This document shows positions 42,327 through 52,190 of a stretch of DNA of 64,000 bases, piece after piece (position 1 is the stretch's first letter; each line of letters begins with the position of its first letter). The stretch spans positions 457,707 to 521,706 of the forward strand of contig NZ_FXAU01000002.1 in assembly GCF_900177625.1 (NCBI RefSeq), read 5' to 3'. Source of the DNA: Sphingobacterium psychroaquaticum (GTDB lineage: Bacteria > Bacteroidota > Bacteroidia > Sphingobacteriales > Sphingobacteriaceae). A program made the translations under genes and the position numbers. Below the pieces are notes generated by a model. The model saw only the letters and a list, made by a program, of their open reading frames with translations. It was not told where the DNA came from and made no database searches.

Positions 42327-43119
42327 TATATAGTCCTCCTGCTTTCTTAGCAGAAAGCTTAATACCTTTTATAAAAGCAGAACTAAAACCATTGTGTTCC
42401 ATCTCGTTAAGTCCTGCAATAGTGCACCCTTTCGGCGAAGTAACCTTATCGATTTCCCCTTCAGGGTGATTTTGTGTCTGTAAGAGTAAATCAGCCGCCC
42501 CTTTCGCGGTTTGCACCGCCATCTTTAAAGCATCGTGCGCATGAAAACCAATCTCCACTCCTCCTTGCGATGCCGCTCGAATCGCTCGTAAAAAGAAAGC
42601 AATCCCACAAGCACATAGCGCGGTTGCTGAAGTCATTAAGTCTTCTTGAATAACAACGACAGCTCCTACCGCCTCGAAAAGGCGTTCAACCTGGGCTACG
42701 GCTTCCACTTGCGCATCATCTGTAGCAATACAAGTCATGGACTGTCCAATCGCAATCGCGGTATTAGGCATCGCACGAACAACTTGTAAGTGATCGCCTA
42801 AAACAGCTTTAACATCGGCACACGAAACACCGGACACAACAGACACAATAACCTGATCGGGTCGCACGTCCTCTTTTATTTCCTCCATTATTTTACGGAG
42901 TTGCTGTGGCAAAATAGCCAAAACAATAATATCAGCCGTCCGTACAGCAAGTGGATTATTATCACTGACATTAAAGCCAGCTTCAGCCTCCTCTTGTAAA
43001 GCCTGTATGTTGCGTCTTGTCAATGTGATCTTGTCTGCCGTAAATAAGGCTGACTTCACAAGTCCTTTGGCTAGCGAAAGACCAATATTTCCGCTACCTA
43101 TAATTGTAATTTTGCTCAT
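42319..43119 (-). CDS. proC: Pyrroline-5-carboxylate reductase
   Basis: A 266-residue enzyme that makes proline from pyrroline-5-carboxylate with NAD(P)H. The Rossmann motif is ITIIGSGNIGLSLAKGL, and the C-terminal helical domain holds GCTIAGLNEMEHNGF, equivalent to the family's GGTT motif region. I start it at the ATG before SKITIIG; another in-frame start 18 bases upstream is less likely. Its place inside an arginine cluster is common in Bacteroidota. Confidence 0.88.
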   Translation of the reverse strand: MSKITIIGSGNIGLSLAKGLVKSALFTADKITLTRRNIQALQEEAEAGFNVSDNNPLAVRTADIIVLAILPQQLRKIMEEIKEDVRPDQVIVSVVSGVSCADVKAVLGDHLQVVRAMPNTAIAIGQSMTCIATDDAQVEAVAQVERLFEAVGAVVVIQEDLMTSATALCACGIAFFLRAIRAASQGGVEIGFHAHDALKMAVQTAKGAADLLLQTQNHPEGEIDKVTSPKGCTIAGLNEMEHNGFSSAFIKGIKLSAKKAGGLYND

Positions 43120-43172
43120 AGGATATAAATAAATCATCCCTCAGCGCCTCTTACAAAAGTGGTATAGTGAAT

Positions 43173-43967
43173 CTATTTTGACACCAAACAGGTACCAAAT
43201 TCACCTTGCTGATAGAGATGAAGGTTTAGGGCGTTACCAATGTAAACATTTTTCACCCCTCTGGCAATAGCTAGAAAAGCATTTTCCAATTTCGGGATCA
43301 TCCCTTCATAAATAATACCTGCTGATTTCAATCGCTCAAAATCATCACTTTTAATCGTTTTTATGACTGAACTATCGTCAGTTACATCACGCAATACACC
43401 ATTTTTTTCGAAACAATAGATCAGTCTAGTTTCGTACACTTTAGATAATGCCACAGCTAAGGCTGAGGCAATAGTATCGGCGTTCGTATTGAGCAATTGC
43501 CCGAGTCCATTGTGCGTAATAGCAGAAAAAACAGGTACAAAACCCGCTTCTAAAAACTTTTTGATACTCAAGGTATTCACCGAATCCACCAATATATCGC
43601 CCACAAAGCCGTAATCAATATCTTTAACAGGACGTTTAATTGCCTTTATAACGTTTCCATCGGCACCACATAAGCCCAAGGCATCACTACCAAATTTTTG
43701 CAGGTTCGCGACAATATTCTTGTTTGTAAGTCCGGCGTAGACCATCGTCACCACATCTAACATCTGCTGATCGGTCACGCGACGGCCATCAATCATTTTG
43801 GCCTCAATCCCCATATCTGCAGCTAGACGCGTAGCTATTTTTCCTCCTCCATGCACTAAGATCTTTTTGCCTTGCAGCGCTGCAAACTTCTCTAAGAAAA
43901 CTTGCAATTGATCCTCGTCATCGATAACATTTCCACCGATCTTTATAACATTCAGCACACTACCCAT
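43173..43967 (-). CDS. argB: Acetylglutamate kinase
   Basis: A 264-residue amino-acid kinase that phosphorylates N-acylglutamate, the second step of arginine synthesis. Typical segments are VIKIGGNVIDDE, LVHGGGKIATRLA, LGLCGADGN and NTNADTIASALAVALS. It lies 12 bases after argF' in the direction of transcription. The acyl group may be acetyl or succinyl, as the Bacteroidota pathway can use succinylated intermediates. Confidence 0.92.
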   Translation of the reverse strand: MGSVLNVIKIGGNVIDDEDQLQVFLEKFAALQGKKILVHGGGKIATRLAADMGIEAKMIDGRRVTDQQMLDVVTMVYAGLTNKNIVANLQKFGSDALGLCGADGNVIKAIKRPVKDIDYGFVGDILVDSVNTLSIKKFLEAGFVPVFSAITHNGLGQLLNTNADTIASALAVALSKVYETRLIYCFEKNGVLRDVTDDSSVIKTIKSDDFERLKSAGIIYEGMIPKLENAFLAIARGVKNVYIGNALNLHLYQQGEFGTCLVSK

Positions 43968-43979
43968 TCGTAATTTTTA

Positions 43980-44942
43980 TTATTTTAATTTCGCTAACAT
44001 TCTTTTCAACACTACCTGCGCAGCCCAAACACGGTTGCTTGCTTCCTTAATTACCAAAGAATTTGGCCCATCAAGGATTTCCGATGCTAGTTCCAGATCT
44101 CTACGCACAGGTAAACAGTGCATAACTTTTGCATCATTCGTTAATTTAAGCTTCTGATTGTCGAGCATCCAATTTTGAAGAACAGGAAATACTTTCCCAT
44201 AATCACGGTAGGAAGACCAGTTCTTTACATATACAAAATCAGCACCATCCAACGCTGCATCCAGATCATTGACAATCGTAGCCCCTTTGGTAAAGTCCTC
44301 ATGCAACTCATATCCTACAGGATGAGCTACCGTAAACTCCACCAGCCCCTGTTCCTGTGCTTTGCACATCCACTCCGAAAAAGAATTAGGAACAGCTTGC
44401 GGCAACGCTTTGATATGTGGAGCCCATGCCAATACGACCTTTGGTTTTTGAACCTTCTTGTGTTCAGTAATGGTGATAAGGTCCGTTAAGCTTTGTAGTG
44501 GGTGACGTGTTGCACTTTCCAAAGAGACTACAGGAACCCCACAGAATTTAACAAATTTATTAAATAGATCCTCACTGTAGTCCAATTCACGATCCTTTAG
44601 TCCCGGAAAAGAACGAAGGCCTAGAATATCACAGTACTCCCCCATTACAGCGGCAGCTTCCCGAATATGTTCTACCGTTGTCCCGTTCATCACAACACCA
44701 TCTTGCGTCTCCAGCGCCCACCCGTCTTTGTCCATGTTCATCACCATAACATCCATACCAAGATTGATGGCAGCTTTTTGCGTGCTCAAACGTGTCCGAA
44801 GACTAGGATTCAAAAACACTAAACCTAACATCTTATGTTTACCCAGCTCACTATGTTCGTGTGGGTTAGCTTTAAGAGACAAAGCCTCTTGAACAACTTT
44901 ATCTAATTCGTCGACATCTTCGACTGAAAAAAATTTTTCCAT
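43980..44942 (-). CDS. argF': N-acetyl/N-succinylornithine carbamoyltransferase (ArgF')
   Basis: A 320-residue carbamoyltransferase. The carbamoyl phosphate loop is FLNPSLRTRLST, and the HCLPVRRDLE motif marks the acylornithine-specific branch rather than OTCase. Published work shows that residue 90 in B. fragilis SOTCase is Pro, while acetylornithine enzymes have Glu at the matching place (residue 92). Here residue 90 is Val, in GTTVEHI, which argues against acetylornithine and for succinylornithine; the alignment is by eye. It sits between argD and argB. Confidence 0.88.
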   Translation of the reverse strand: MEKFFSVEDVDELDKVVQEALSLKANPHEHSELGKHKMLGLVFLNPSLRTRLSTQKAAINLGMDVMVMNMDKDGWALETQDGVVMNGTTVEHIREAAAVMGEYCDILGLRSFPGLKDRELDYSEDLFNKFVKFCGVPVVSLESATRHPLQSLTDLITITEHKKVQKPKVVLAWAPHIKALPQAVPNSFSEWMCKAQEQGLVEFTVAHPVGYELHEDFTKGATIVNDLDAALDGADFVYVKNWSSYRDYGKVFPVLQNWMLDNQKLKLTNDAKVMHCLPVRRDLELASEILDGPNSLVIKEASNRVWAAQVVLKRMLAKLK

Positions 44943-45167
44943 ATTATTTATAATATATATACTAAATCTATCCCTTATCGCGACAAAAAGCTACCGTATT
45001 GAGTTCTTCGTCAATTATCCTCTAGAAGAATGCCACACCTTTGCTCCTCAGGTTCGCAATGACGTTCTTTGCTGTTTACATCGCTGCTACATGCTGGCGT
45101 GAACCTTTCCAACGCTGGAAGGCTTTTAGCTCGTGCCCCTCAACGTCTGAAAAGCACGAGCTACCCT
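44943..45167. other. Intergenic stretch carrying a REP-like element
   Basis: 225 bases between argF' and argD with no gene. It holds copy D of the REP-like family (45090-45140) and two further imperfect inverted repeats, TTCCAACGCTGGAA and GCTCGTGC..GCACGAGC. Confidence 0.5.
45090..45140 (+). repeat. REP-like palindromic element, copy D
   Basis: CATGCTGGCGTGAACC opens the element and AGCTCGTGCCCC ends it. It resembles copies A-C at 34.9-35.2 kb but has a longer inner hairpin. Confidence 0.5.
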
Positions 45168-46304
45168 TTAAGCGTTCTTCAAGCGCTCATCCAATGCTTC
45201 CAAAAAGCGGTCAGCAATATCCTTATTGATATTCAGAGCTGGCAAAATACGAATAACATTCGGTTTTGCTTCTCCTGTAAAAATTCGATTCTTAATTAAT
45301 AGATCCTTCTTGACCGAAGCCAGCTCCACCGGTAACTCTACACCGATCATTAAACCTCTACCCCGCACTTCCGTTACTTTATCGAAACCACGTAATTCTT
45401 CCAATAGGTAATCACCTACGGCACGTGCATTAACAAGCAGATTTTCAGACTTTATAACTTCCAAAACGGATAATGCAGCAGCGCATGCTAAATGATTACC
45501 ACCGAATGTAGTGCCTAACATACCATAAGTTGCAACGAATTTAGGAGCAATTGCTATCCCTCCGATCGGGAAACCATTCCCCATTCCTTTAGCCATGGTA
45601 TAAATATCAGCAGAGACACCAGCATAATCATGCGAGTAGAAATCACCTGTACGACCATAACCACACTGTACTGAATCTGCAATAAAAACAGCATTATACT
45701 GATCACATAACGTACGGATTAATTTCAAAAATGGAATAGAGGCTTCACGAATGCCCCCAACACCTTGAATACCTTCGATAATTACAGAGGAAACTGCATC
45801 CCCATGTGCTGCAAAATAAGCAGACAACGCCTCCTCATCATTAAAAGGTAGGAATACAACATTATCGGTTTCGTTTACTGGCGCCACAATGGAGGGATTA
45901 TCCGTGGCAGCTACTGCTAACGACGTACGACCATGAAAAGCTTTATCAAAAGCAATTACTTTCTTTCGTTTATTATAAAAAGAAGCGAGCTTAAGCGCAT
46001 TTTCATTTGCTTCCGCACCGGAATTACACAAGAAAAGTGCATAATCGTCCTTCTTAGATACCTCGCCAAGTAGCGATGCTAATCGCTTCTGAATCGGGAT
46101 CTCAACTGAATTGGAATAGAAACCTATTTTACTCAATTGGGAGGTTAATGATTCAACATAATGCGGGTGCGTATGTCCAATAGAGATTACGGCATGGCCG
46201 CCATACAAGTCTAAGTATTCTACACCTGCCTCATCCCATACTGTTGAGCCTTTCGCTTTAACAATATTTATAGGATTGATCGGATAAACATTAAATAAGT
46301 CCAT
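45168..46304 (-). CDS. argD: Acetylornithine aminotransferase (class III PLP enzyme)
   Basis: A 378-residue PLP aminotransferase that makes N-acylornithine from the semialdehyde with glutamate. The PLP Lys is in TMAKGMGNGFPIGG; other motifs are LCNSGAEANENALKLA, AFHGRTSLAVAAT and FIADSVQCGYGRTG. It is the first gene of the visible arginine cluster. A weak -7 box (TATATTTG on the minus strand, 46341-46348) lies upstream. argC and argG are not in the window. Confidence 0.92.
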   Translation of the reverse strand: MDLFNVYPINPINIVKAKGSTVWDEAGVEYLDLYGGHAVISIGHTHPHYVESLTSQLSKIGFYSNSVEIPIQKRLASLLGEVSKKDDYALFLCNSGAEANENALKLASFYNKRKKVIAFDKAFHGRTSLAVAATDNPSIVAPVNETDNVVFLPFNDEEALSAYFAAHGDAVSSVIIEGIQGVGGIREASIPFLKLIRTLCDQYNAVFIADSVQCGYGRTGDFYSHDYAGVSADIYTMAKGMGNGFPIGGIAIAPKFVATYGMLGTTFGGNHLACAAALSVLEVIKSENLLVNARAVGDYLLEELRGFDKVTEVRGRGLMIGVELPVELASVKKDLLIKNRIFTGEAKPNVIRILPALNINKDIADRFLEALDERLKNA

Positions 46305-46365
46305 TATCTTTATTAAATAAGAGGTACAAAACCCAAGTTACAAATATAGTATTAAGTGCATAAAA

Positions 46366-46396
46366 AAAGCCTATCATGCTGTTGCAGATAGGCTTT
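46366..46396 (-). terminator. Terminator of the ribosomal supercluster
   Basis: AAAGCCTATC pairs with GATAGGCTTT around an 11-base loop. On the minus strand it is followed by a run of T. It lies 27 bases after the rplQ stop codon. Confidence 0.8.
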
Positions 46397-46422
46397 CTTT
46401 TTATTGAAAAAGACGATTTGTC

Positions 46423-46944
46423 TTATTTCTCTTCTGTTTTAGGAGCTTCTTCAGTTGCAGCTTCTTCAGCTTTAACTTCTTCAACAACCTCTACAGCTTC
46501 AGCAGTCTCAGCAGCGGCTTTTTTCTTAGCACCACCACGACGTCGTGTAGCTTTTTTCTCTTCTTTAACAACAGTACCGTATACCTCATTGTAATCTACC
46601 AATTCGATGAACGCCATTTCTGCGTTATCACCTAAACGGTTTTCCATTTTGATAATACGTGTGTAACCACCTGGACGTGTAGCTACTTTTTCCGAAATTT
46701 CACGGAAAAGAATAGTCACTGCATCCTTGTCTTTAAGGTACGCGAATACCGTACGACGAGAGTGAGTTGTGTCGTTTTTAGATTTAGTGATTAAAGGTTC
46801 AACATACGTACGTAAAGCTTTAGCTTTAGCCAAAGTTGTAGTAATACGTTTGTGTTTAATCAATGAAGTCGCCATGTTAGCTAACATCGCCTTACGGTGA
46901 CTGTCAGTGCGGCCTAAGTGGTTTACTTTTTTTCCGTGTCTCAT
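46423..46944 (-). CDS. rplQ: 50S ribosomal protein L17, with acidic C-terminal tail
   Basis: Residues 1 to about 120 are standard L17 ([40 protein letters not shown]). The remaining 50 residues are a low-complexity Lys/Ala/Glu tail that bacterial L17 usually lacks but Bacteroidota L17 often carries. L17 binds 23S rRNA near the exit tunnel. It is the last gene of the cluster, after rpoA. Confidence 0.95.
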   Translation of the reverse strand: MRHGKKVNHLGRTDSHRKAMLANMATSLIKHKRITTTLAKAKALRTYVEPLITKSKNDTTHSRRTVFAYLKDKDAVTILFREISEKVATRPGGYTRIIKMENRLGDNAEMAFIELVDYNEVYGTVVKEEKKATRRRGGAKKKAAAETAEAVEVVEEVKAEEAATEEAPKTEEK

Positions 46945-47029
46945 TTTGTTTTGTTTTTGTGCGTACCGTCTTTCTTAAACTTAATTTTAAAGGGAATTAC
47001 GCAACAGGTCGCTTGTATTATATTAAATA

Positions 47030-48022
47030 TTATTCTTCGTCCAGTTTATACTTTGATAAATTCATACCAAAAGATAAGCCTTTAGATTTCACTAGTTCTT
47101 GGATCTCGCTTAAAGATTTTTTACCGAAGTTTCTGAATTTAAGCATATCAGCTACGTCATAAGTAACTAATTCAGATAAAGTTCTGATATCAGCTGCTTT
47201 TAAACAGTTTAATGCTCTAACAGAAAGGTCTAGATCAACTAATTCAGTTTTCAAGATCTTACGCATGTGTAAGATTTCCTCGTCTACAACCTTAGTTTCT
47301 TCTTTCGTTTGAGATTCTAACAACATATTCTCGTCAGAGAACAACATAAAGTGTTGGATAAGGATCTTAGCCGCTTCTTTAAGTGCTTCTTCCGGGTGAA
47401 TAGAACCATCAGTAGAAATGTCTAACAACAATTTCTCGTAGTCAGTCTTTTGTTCTACACGGTAGTTCTCAATTGTATATTTTACATTTTTGATAGGTGT
47501 ATAGATTGAATCTACAGCGATAAAACCTACAGGACCATCAGTAACTTTATTTTCTTCAGCATTTACATAACCACGTCCTTTAGCTACTGATAATTCAACT
47601 TCAATAGTAACAGCGTTGTCCATATTACAAATCACCATTTCAGGGTTTAATACCTCGAAATTATTGGAGAATTTAGTAATATCGCCAGCTTTGAACTGTT
47701 CTTGACCGTTGATTACAACAAAGATTTTTTCGTTATCACCTTGCTCACCTGTCTTTTTAAAGCGCACTTGCTTTAAATTAAGGATGATTTCTGTTACATC
47801 TTCAACAACACCTTTGATCGTAGAGAATTCGTGCGAAACGCCTGAAAACCTTACCGACGTAATTGCATATCCTTCTAATGAGGACAATAAAATACGGCGC
47901 AAAGCATTACCAATAGTTACACCAAAACCTGGCTCTAATGGACGAAATTCGAAAGTACCATCAAAATCAGTTGATTTTTGCATGATAACCTTATCCGGTC
48001 TTTGAAATGCTAAAATTGCCAT
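47030..48022 (-). CDS. rpoA: RNA polymerase alpha subunit
   Basis: A 330-residue alpha subunit. The N-terminal dimerisation domain ([34 protein letters not shown]) assembles the core enzyme; the C-terminal domain (about 255-320, [20 protein letters not shown]) contacts promoter DNA and activators. It lies between rpsD and rplQ, as in most bacteria. An imperfect hairpin (48072-48096) in the short gap before it may modulate expression relative to rpsD. Confidence 0.97.
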   Translation of the reverse strand: MAILAFQRPDKVIMQKSTDFDGTFEFRPLEPGFGVTIGNALRRILLSSLEGYAITSVRFSGVSHEFSTIKGVVEDVTEIILNLKQVRFKKTGEQGDNEKIFVVINGQEQFKAGDITKFSNNFEVLNPEMVICNMDNAVTIEVELSVAKGRGYVNAEENKVTDGPVGFIAVDSIYTPIKNVKYTIENYRVEQKTDYEKLLLDISTDGSIHPEEALKEAAKILIQHFMLFSDENMLLESQTKEETKVVDEEILHMRKILKTELVDLDLSVRALNCLKAADIRTLSELVTYDVADMLKFRNFGKKSLSEIQELVKSKGLSFGMNLSKYKLDEE

Positions 48023-48111
48023 TTATTTCTTTTTAAAAGTTTTTAATAATAAACGTAAAATACAACAAAAGAAGCATGATTCCAAGAATCACGCTTGCTT
48101 CTGCTATTTTA

Positions 48112-48720
48112 TTATTTAGAGTATAACTCTACGATTAAGTTCTCTTTAATGTTTTCAGGGATATCTGCTCTTTCTGGGAAAGTAACAAATGTTCCTTGCA
48201 ACTCATTCGCATTCCACTCTAACCAACCAAATTTGTTGATTTTTCTACCTTCTACAGATGCAGAGATAGCTTCTAGAGTTTTAGAACGCTCGCGAACTGC
48301 GATTACATCACCTGGACGTAAGCTATATGATGGAATATTAACGACACCGCCGTTAACTGTAATGTGCTTGTGTGACACTAATTGACGCGCAGCTGCACGT
48401 GAAGTAGCGATACCTAAACGGTAAACAACGTTATCTAAACGAGCTTCTAATAATTTCAAGAAGTTCTCACCAGTGATACCTTGTTTTGCAGAAGCCTTAC
48501 CGAACAAAGTACGGAATTGACGCTCCAACACACCGTAAGTGTATTTTGTTTTTTGTTTTTCTAACAACTGAATAGCGTATTCAGATTGTTTACCTCTTCT
48601 TTTTGAAGGACCGTGTTGTCCAGGAGGGTAATTTTTTTTCTCTAATGCCTTATCTGGGCCAAAAATTGGTTCCCGGAATTTACGAGCTATTTTGGACTTA
48701 GGTCCTGTATATCTTGCCAT
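48112..48720 (-). CDS. rpsD: 30S ribosomal protein S4
   Basis: A 202-residue S4 that nucleates 30S assembly. The N-terminus is [20 protein letters not shown] and the S4 RNA-binding domain is at about 93-155 ([20 protein letters not shown]). The N-terminal region has no zinc-binding Cys cluster, so it is the Cys-free form. In many bacteria S4 represses its own operon; whether this applies here cannot be told. Confidence 0.96.
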   Translation of the reverse strand: MARYTGPKSKIARKFREPIFGPDKALEKKNYPPGQHGPSKRRGKQSEYAIQLLEKQKTKYTYGVLERQFRTLFGKASAKQGITGENFLKLLEARLDNVVYRLGIATSRAAARQLVSHKHITVNGGVVNIPSYSLRPGDVIAVRERSKTLEAISASVEGRKINKFGWLEWNANELQGTFVTFPERADIPENIKENLIVELYSK

Positions 48721-48788
48721 TTTTTCTCTCTGTTTGAAGTATCTATCAGCCTTTAGCCGAAGAATCTTATCTTAAACAATAAAAATTA

Positions 48789-49178
48789 TTAAACTCTTCT
48801 ACGTTTTGGAGGACGACAACCGTTGTGCGGAAGTGGTGTAATATCCTTGATCGTAGTAACATCGATACCTACAGTTTGTAGTGTACGAATTGCAGACTCA
48901 CGTCCAGCACCTGGGCCTTTTACGAAAACTTCTACTTTACGTAAGCCTAAATCATGTGCTACTTTACCACAGTCTTGCGCTGCTTGAGATGCTGCATAAG
49001 GTGTGTTCTTTTTAGAACCTCTAAAGCCCATCTTACCTGCAGAAGACCATGAAATTGTCTGTCCTTGATTATTCGTTAAAGTAACGATGATGTTGTTAAA
49101 GGTAGCGTTGATATGAGCTTGACCAACAGGCTCGATAACGACGATACGCTTTTTAGTAACCTTTTTACTTTTAGCCAT
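48789..49178 (-). CDS. rpsK: 30S ribosomal protein S11
   Basis: A 129-residue S11 from the 30S platform, with the conserved [19 protein letters not shown] near the N-terminus, [19 protein letters not shown], and the C-terminal [18 protein letters not shown]. It is 10 bases after rpsM and followed by rpsD. Confidence 0.97.
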   Translation of the reverse strand: MAKSKKVTKKRIVVIEPVGQAHINATFNNIIVTLTNNQGQTISWSSAGKMGFRGSKKNTPYAASQAAQDCGKVAHDLGLRKVEVFVKGPGAGRESAIRTLQTVGIDVTTIKDITPLPHNGCRPPKRRRV

Positions 49179-49188
49179 TTCTTATTTA

Positions 49189-49566
49189 TTATTTAGTAGC
49201 TTTTTTCTTGTTTGCAACTGTCTTACGTTTACCTTTACGTGTACGAGAGTTGTTTTTAGTACGTTGACCACGAACTGGTAAGTGTTTACGGTGACGAAGA
49301 CCACGGTAACAACCAATATCCATTAAACGCTTGATGTTCAATTGAACTTCAGAACGCAATGCGCCTTCAACTTTAACCTCTTCGTTGATGATTGTACGAA
49401 TAGCCGCCAATTGATCATCATTCCACTCCGATACTTTAACGTCTTCGCTGATACCTGCTTTATTCAAGATGTAAGCAGCCGTGTTACGACCGATACCGAA
49501 TATATAGGTAAGGCCAATAACGCCTCTTTTGTTTTTAGGTAAATCTATACCTGCTATCCTTGCCAT
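49189..49566 (-). CDS. rpsM: 30S ribosomal protein S13
   Basis: A 125-residue S13 of the 30S head, contacting the P-site tRNA and the 50S subunit. Conserved segments are [20 protein letters not shown], the helix-hairpin region [15 protein letters not shown], and [19 protein letters not shown], with a basic tail. It follows rpmJ. Confidence 0.97.
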   Translation of the reverse strand: MARIAGIDLPKNKRGVIGLTYIFGIGRNTAAYILNKAGISEDVKVSEWNDDQLAAIRTIINEEVKVEGALRSEVQLNIKRLMDIGCYRGLRHRKHLPVRGQRTKNNSRTRKGKRKTVANKKKATK

Positions 49567-49597
49567 ATAATATTTTAAGCGATTATGTTAAATAAAC

Positions 49598-49714
49598 TTA
49601 CCCTTGACGTTGCTTGAACTTAGGGTTCTTTTTGTTAATTACAAAAACTTTTCCTTTGCGACGGATGATTTTGCAGTCCGCGCTACGTTTTTTTATAGAT
49701 GCTCTTACTTTCAT
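49598..49714 (-). CDS. rpmJ: 50S ribosomal protein L36, Cys-poor (zinc-free) form
   Basis: A 38-residue protein, [20 protein letters not shown] followed by [18 protein letters not shown]. It is one of the smallest ribosomal proteins. Only one Cys is present, so the C-x2-C-x12-C-x4-H zinc ribbon of the C+ form is gone. It sits in the normal place between infA and rpsM. Confidence 0.95.
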   Translation of the reverse strand: MKVRASIKKRSADCKIIRRKGKVFVINKKNPKFKQRQG

Positions 49715-49757
49715 TGTAATAATATTTTAAAAGCTAATACAGACCGACAACGAACCG

Positions 49758-49976
49758 TTATTTGTAACGATACGTGATCCGTCCTTTCGTTAAATCATAA
49801 GGAGACATTTCCAATTTTACTTTATCTCCTGGCAAAATCTTGATATAGTGCATACGCATCTTACCTGAAATATGAGCAATAATTTCATGCCCATTTTCTA
49901 ACTCTACCCGGAACATAGCATTAGAAAGTGCTTCTCTAATTATACCGTCTTGTTCTATTGAGGCTTGTTTAGCCAT
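49758..49976 (-). CDS. infA: Translation initiation factor IF-1
   Basis: A 72-residue OB-fold protein that occupies the A site during initiation. Typical segments are [40 protein letters not shown] and [20 protein letters not shown]. It follows the core map gene, the standard order in this cluster. Confidence 0.97.
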   Translation of the reverse strand: MAKQASIEQDGIIREALSNAMFRVELENGHEIIAHISGKMRMHYIKILPGDKVKLEMSPYDLTKGRITYRYK

Positions 49977-50048
49977 ATTTTAACTTAATTTACATTTTAG
50001 CCTGCACAAACAGGAGTGCAAAGATAAATAAAAAATATTGAAACCCAA

Positions 50049-50831
50049 TTACTTTTTACTCAAAACTTTCTCAACCTCATCAAAGGTCAGTAACACATCG
50101 GGCGTTCCCTTTCGGATGGCAACCATCTGTTCGAAGTGCGCCGAAAGTTTACCATCGATGGTACTTACTGTCCATCCATCATCCCAAAATTTTACACCTG
50201 CCTTTCCTGCGTTGATCATCGGCTCGATACAAATCACTAAACCTTCTTCCAATTTCGGACCCGAACCTCGTTTACCGTAGTTCGGCACCTCTGGCTTCTC
50301 GTGAAGATGTAAACCTACACCATGTCCTACAAGTTCTCGCACGATACCATAGCTGTACGGCGCAACATGCTCCTGCACGGCGGAGGAAATATCACCCACA
50401 CGTTTACCTGCTACAGCTTGTTCCACACCTTTCAGCAAAGAACCTTTTGTTACATCAAGTAACTGCTGCGCTTCGGCAGAAATTTCACCTACACCAAAAG
50501 TATATGCTGAATCACTAATAAAACCACGAAGATTCACACCACCGTCAACAGAGACTAAATCACCGTCCTGAATTATATAATCACTTGGAAAGCCGTGAAC
50601 AATTTGATCATTCACTGATATACATAAAGAGAATGGAAAACCATGATAATTTAAAAAGGCTGGTGTGCCACCATGGTCCTGAATATAGTCAAAAGCTAAC
50701 TTATCAAGAGATAGCGTGGTAATGCCCGGCTTGATAACCTTTGCAATTTCAGCAAGCAAGGACGAGAGTACGTTAGCCGACTCTCGTATTTGCTCGATTT
50801 GTTCTTCTGTTTTATAATAAACTTTAGACAT
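50049..50831 (-). CDS. map: Type I methionine aminopeptidase, core copy
   Basis: A 260-residue enzyme with the canonical form of the metal site: LVSVDGGVNLRGFISDSAYT (two Asp), GHGVGLHLHEKP (His), ICIEPMI (Glu) and SAHFEQM (Glu). It lies three bases after secY in the usual secY-map-infA order and is thus the housekeeping copy. The accessory copy at 332-1105 is clearly a different lineage. Confidence 0.95.
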   Translation of the reverse strand: MSKVYYKTEEQIEQIRESANVLSSLLAEIAKVIKPGITTLSLDKLAFDYIQDHGGTPAFLNYHGFPFSLCISVNDQIVHGFPSDYIIQDGDLVSVDGGVNLRGFISDSAYTFGVGEISAEAQQLLDVTKGSLLKGVEQAVAGKRVGDISSAVQEHVAPYSYGIVRELVGHGVGLHLHEKPEVPNYGKRGSGPKLEEGLVICIEPMINAGKAGVKFWDDGWTVSTIDGKLSAHFEQMVAIRKGTPDVLLTFDEVEKVLSKK

Positions 50832-50834
50832 TTA

Positions 50835-52184
50835 TTAAATTGCTGATTGATCAATACCTTCCACTGGGGCTGCTGAAGAGCGGCCTTTTACCCTACCTGT
50901 CTTCATCAATCCATCATAATGACGCATTAATAAATGACTTTCAATCTGCTGAAGTGTATCTAAAACTACACCAACCAAAATCAATAGTGATGTACCTCCG
51001 TAGAAGTGTGCAAACTGGTTGTTAACACCCATCTTACCAGCAAGTGCAGGCATAATTGCAATAATTGCAATAAACAATGCACCTGGGAAAGTGATACGTG
51101 AGATTACATTATCAATAAATACATTGGTGTCGTGCCCTGGTTTAATACCTGGAATGAAACCACCATTCTTCTTCATGTCCTCCGACATTTGCTGTGGATT
51201 AACCATGATAGCCGTATAGAAAAATGTAAACGCAATAATCAATACGGCGAAAGTTACATTATACGCCACCGAAGTATAGTTGCTCAAAGAGGCAAGAAAC
51301 TCAGATTGTAAATTCGGAAAAAATTGAGATAAGGCCATCGGTAGGAACATAATCGCTTGTGCGAAAATGATCGGCATAACACCGGCAGCATTCACTTTTA
51401 AAGGAATATACTGACGTACACCACCGACTTGCTTATTGCCCACAATTTTCTTTGCATATTGTACAGGAACCTTACGGATACCTTGCACAACAAGAATCGC
51501 AAAAATAACGACAAAGAAAAGCGCGACAAATTCAATCAACAACGGAATTGGTCCACCACCACTTGGGCTCATACGTGATCCCCATTCGGCAACGATGCCT
51601 CCTGGTAATTGCGCAATAATACCGGCCATAATGATAAGAGAAATACCGTTACCGATACCTTTATCTGTAATTTTTTCACCAAGCCACATCACAAACATGG
51701 TACCTGCAGTCAATACAATAGCAGAAAGAATAGAGAACAAAGGCTCAGCAATCGTTTTTGCTTCTGCCGGAACTTGTGTTTTCACATAAGCAACAGCTTG
51801 TACCAACGTGATGGCCAATGTTAGGTAACGTGTAATCTGGCTCATTTTTTTACGACCAGATTCACCTTCTTTTTGCATTTTTTGAAACGCTGGAACCGCT
51901 ATCCCCAATAATTGAACGACGATCGATGCAGAAATGTAAGGCATTACACCTAAAGCAAAAATTGCAGAACGGGAGAAAGATCCTCCGGCAAACATATTGA
52001 TCAGATCTAAAATGTTGTTGCCATTGTTACCGCTTTTCGCTGCTAATGCATCAGGGTTGACACCTGGTAGAACCACGTGACATCCGATACGGTAGATAAG
52101 AAGAAGCAACAGCGTCGTAATAATACGATTACGCAGCTCTTCTATTTTCCATATATTGGTTAAGGTTGTGATTAGTTTCTTCAT
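50835..52184 (-). CDS. secY: Preprotein translocase subunit SecY
   Basis: A 449-residue channel protein with ten membrane segments. It opens LTNIWKIEELRNRIITTLLL, with the plug region following, and has SIVVQLLGIAVPAF and the conserved cytoplasmic loop VQGIRKVPVQYAKK. It exports unfolded proteins across the inner membrane with SecE and SecA. It starts six bases after the rplO stop codon. Confidence 0.97.
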   Translation of the reverse strand: MKKLITTLTNIWKIEELRNRIITTLLLLLIYRIGCHVVLPGVNPDALAAKSGNNGNNILDLINMFAGGSFSRSAIFALGVMPYISASIVVQLLGIAVPAFQKMQKEGESGRKKMSQITRYLTLAITLVQAVAYVKTQVPAEAKTIAEPLFSILSAIVLTAGTMFVMWLGEKITDKGIGNGISLIIMAGIIAQLPGGIVAEWGSRMSPSGGGPIPLLIEFVALFFVVIFAILVVQGIRKVPVQYAKKIVGNKQVGGVRQYIPLKVNAAGVMPIIFAQAIMFLPMALSQFFPNLQSEFLASLSNYTSVAYNVTFAVLIIAFTFFYTAIMVNPQQMSEDMKKNGGFIPGIKPGHDTNVFIDNVISRITFPGALFIAIIAIMPALAGKMGVNNQFAHFYGGTSLLILVGVVLDTLQQIESHLLMRHYDGLMKTGRVKGRSSAAPVEGIDQSAI

Positions 52185-52190
52185 GTAATG

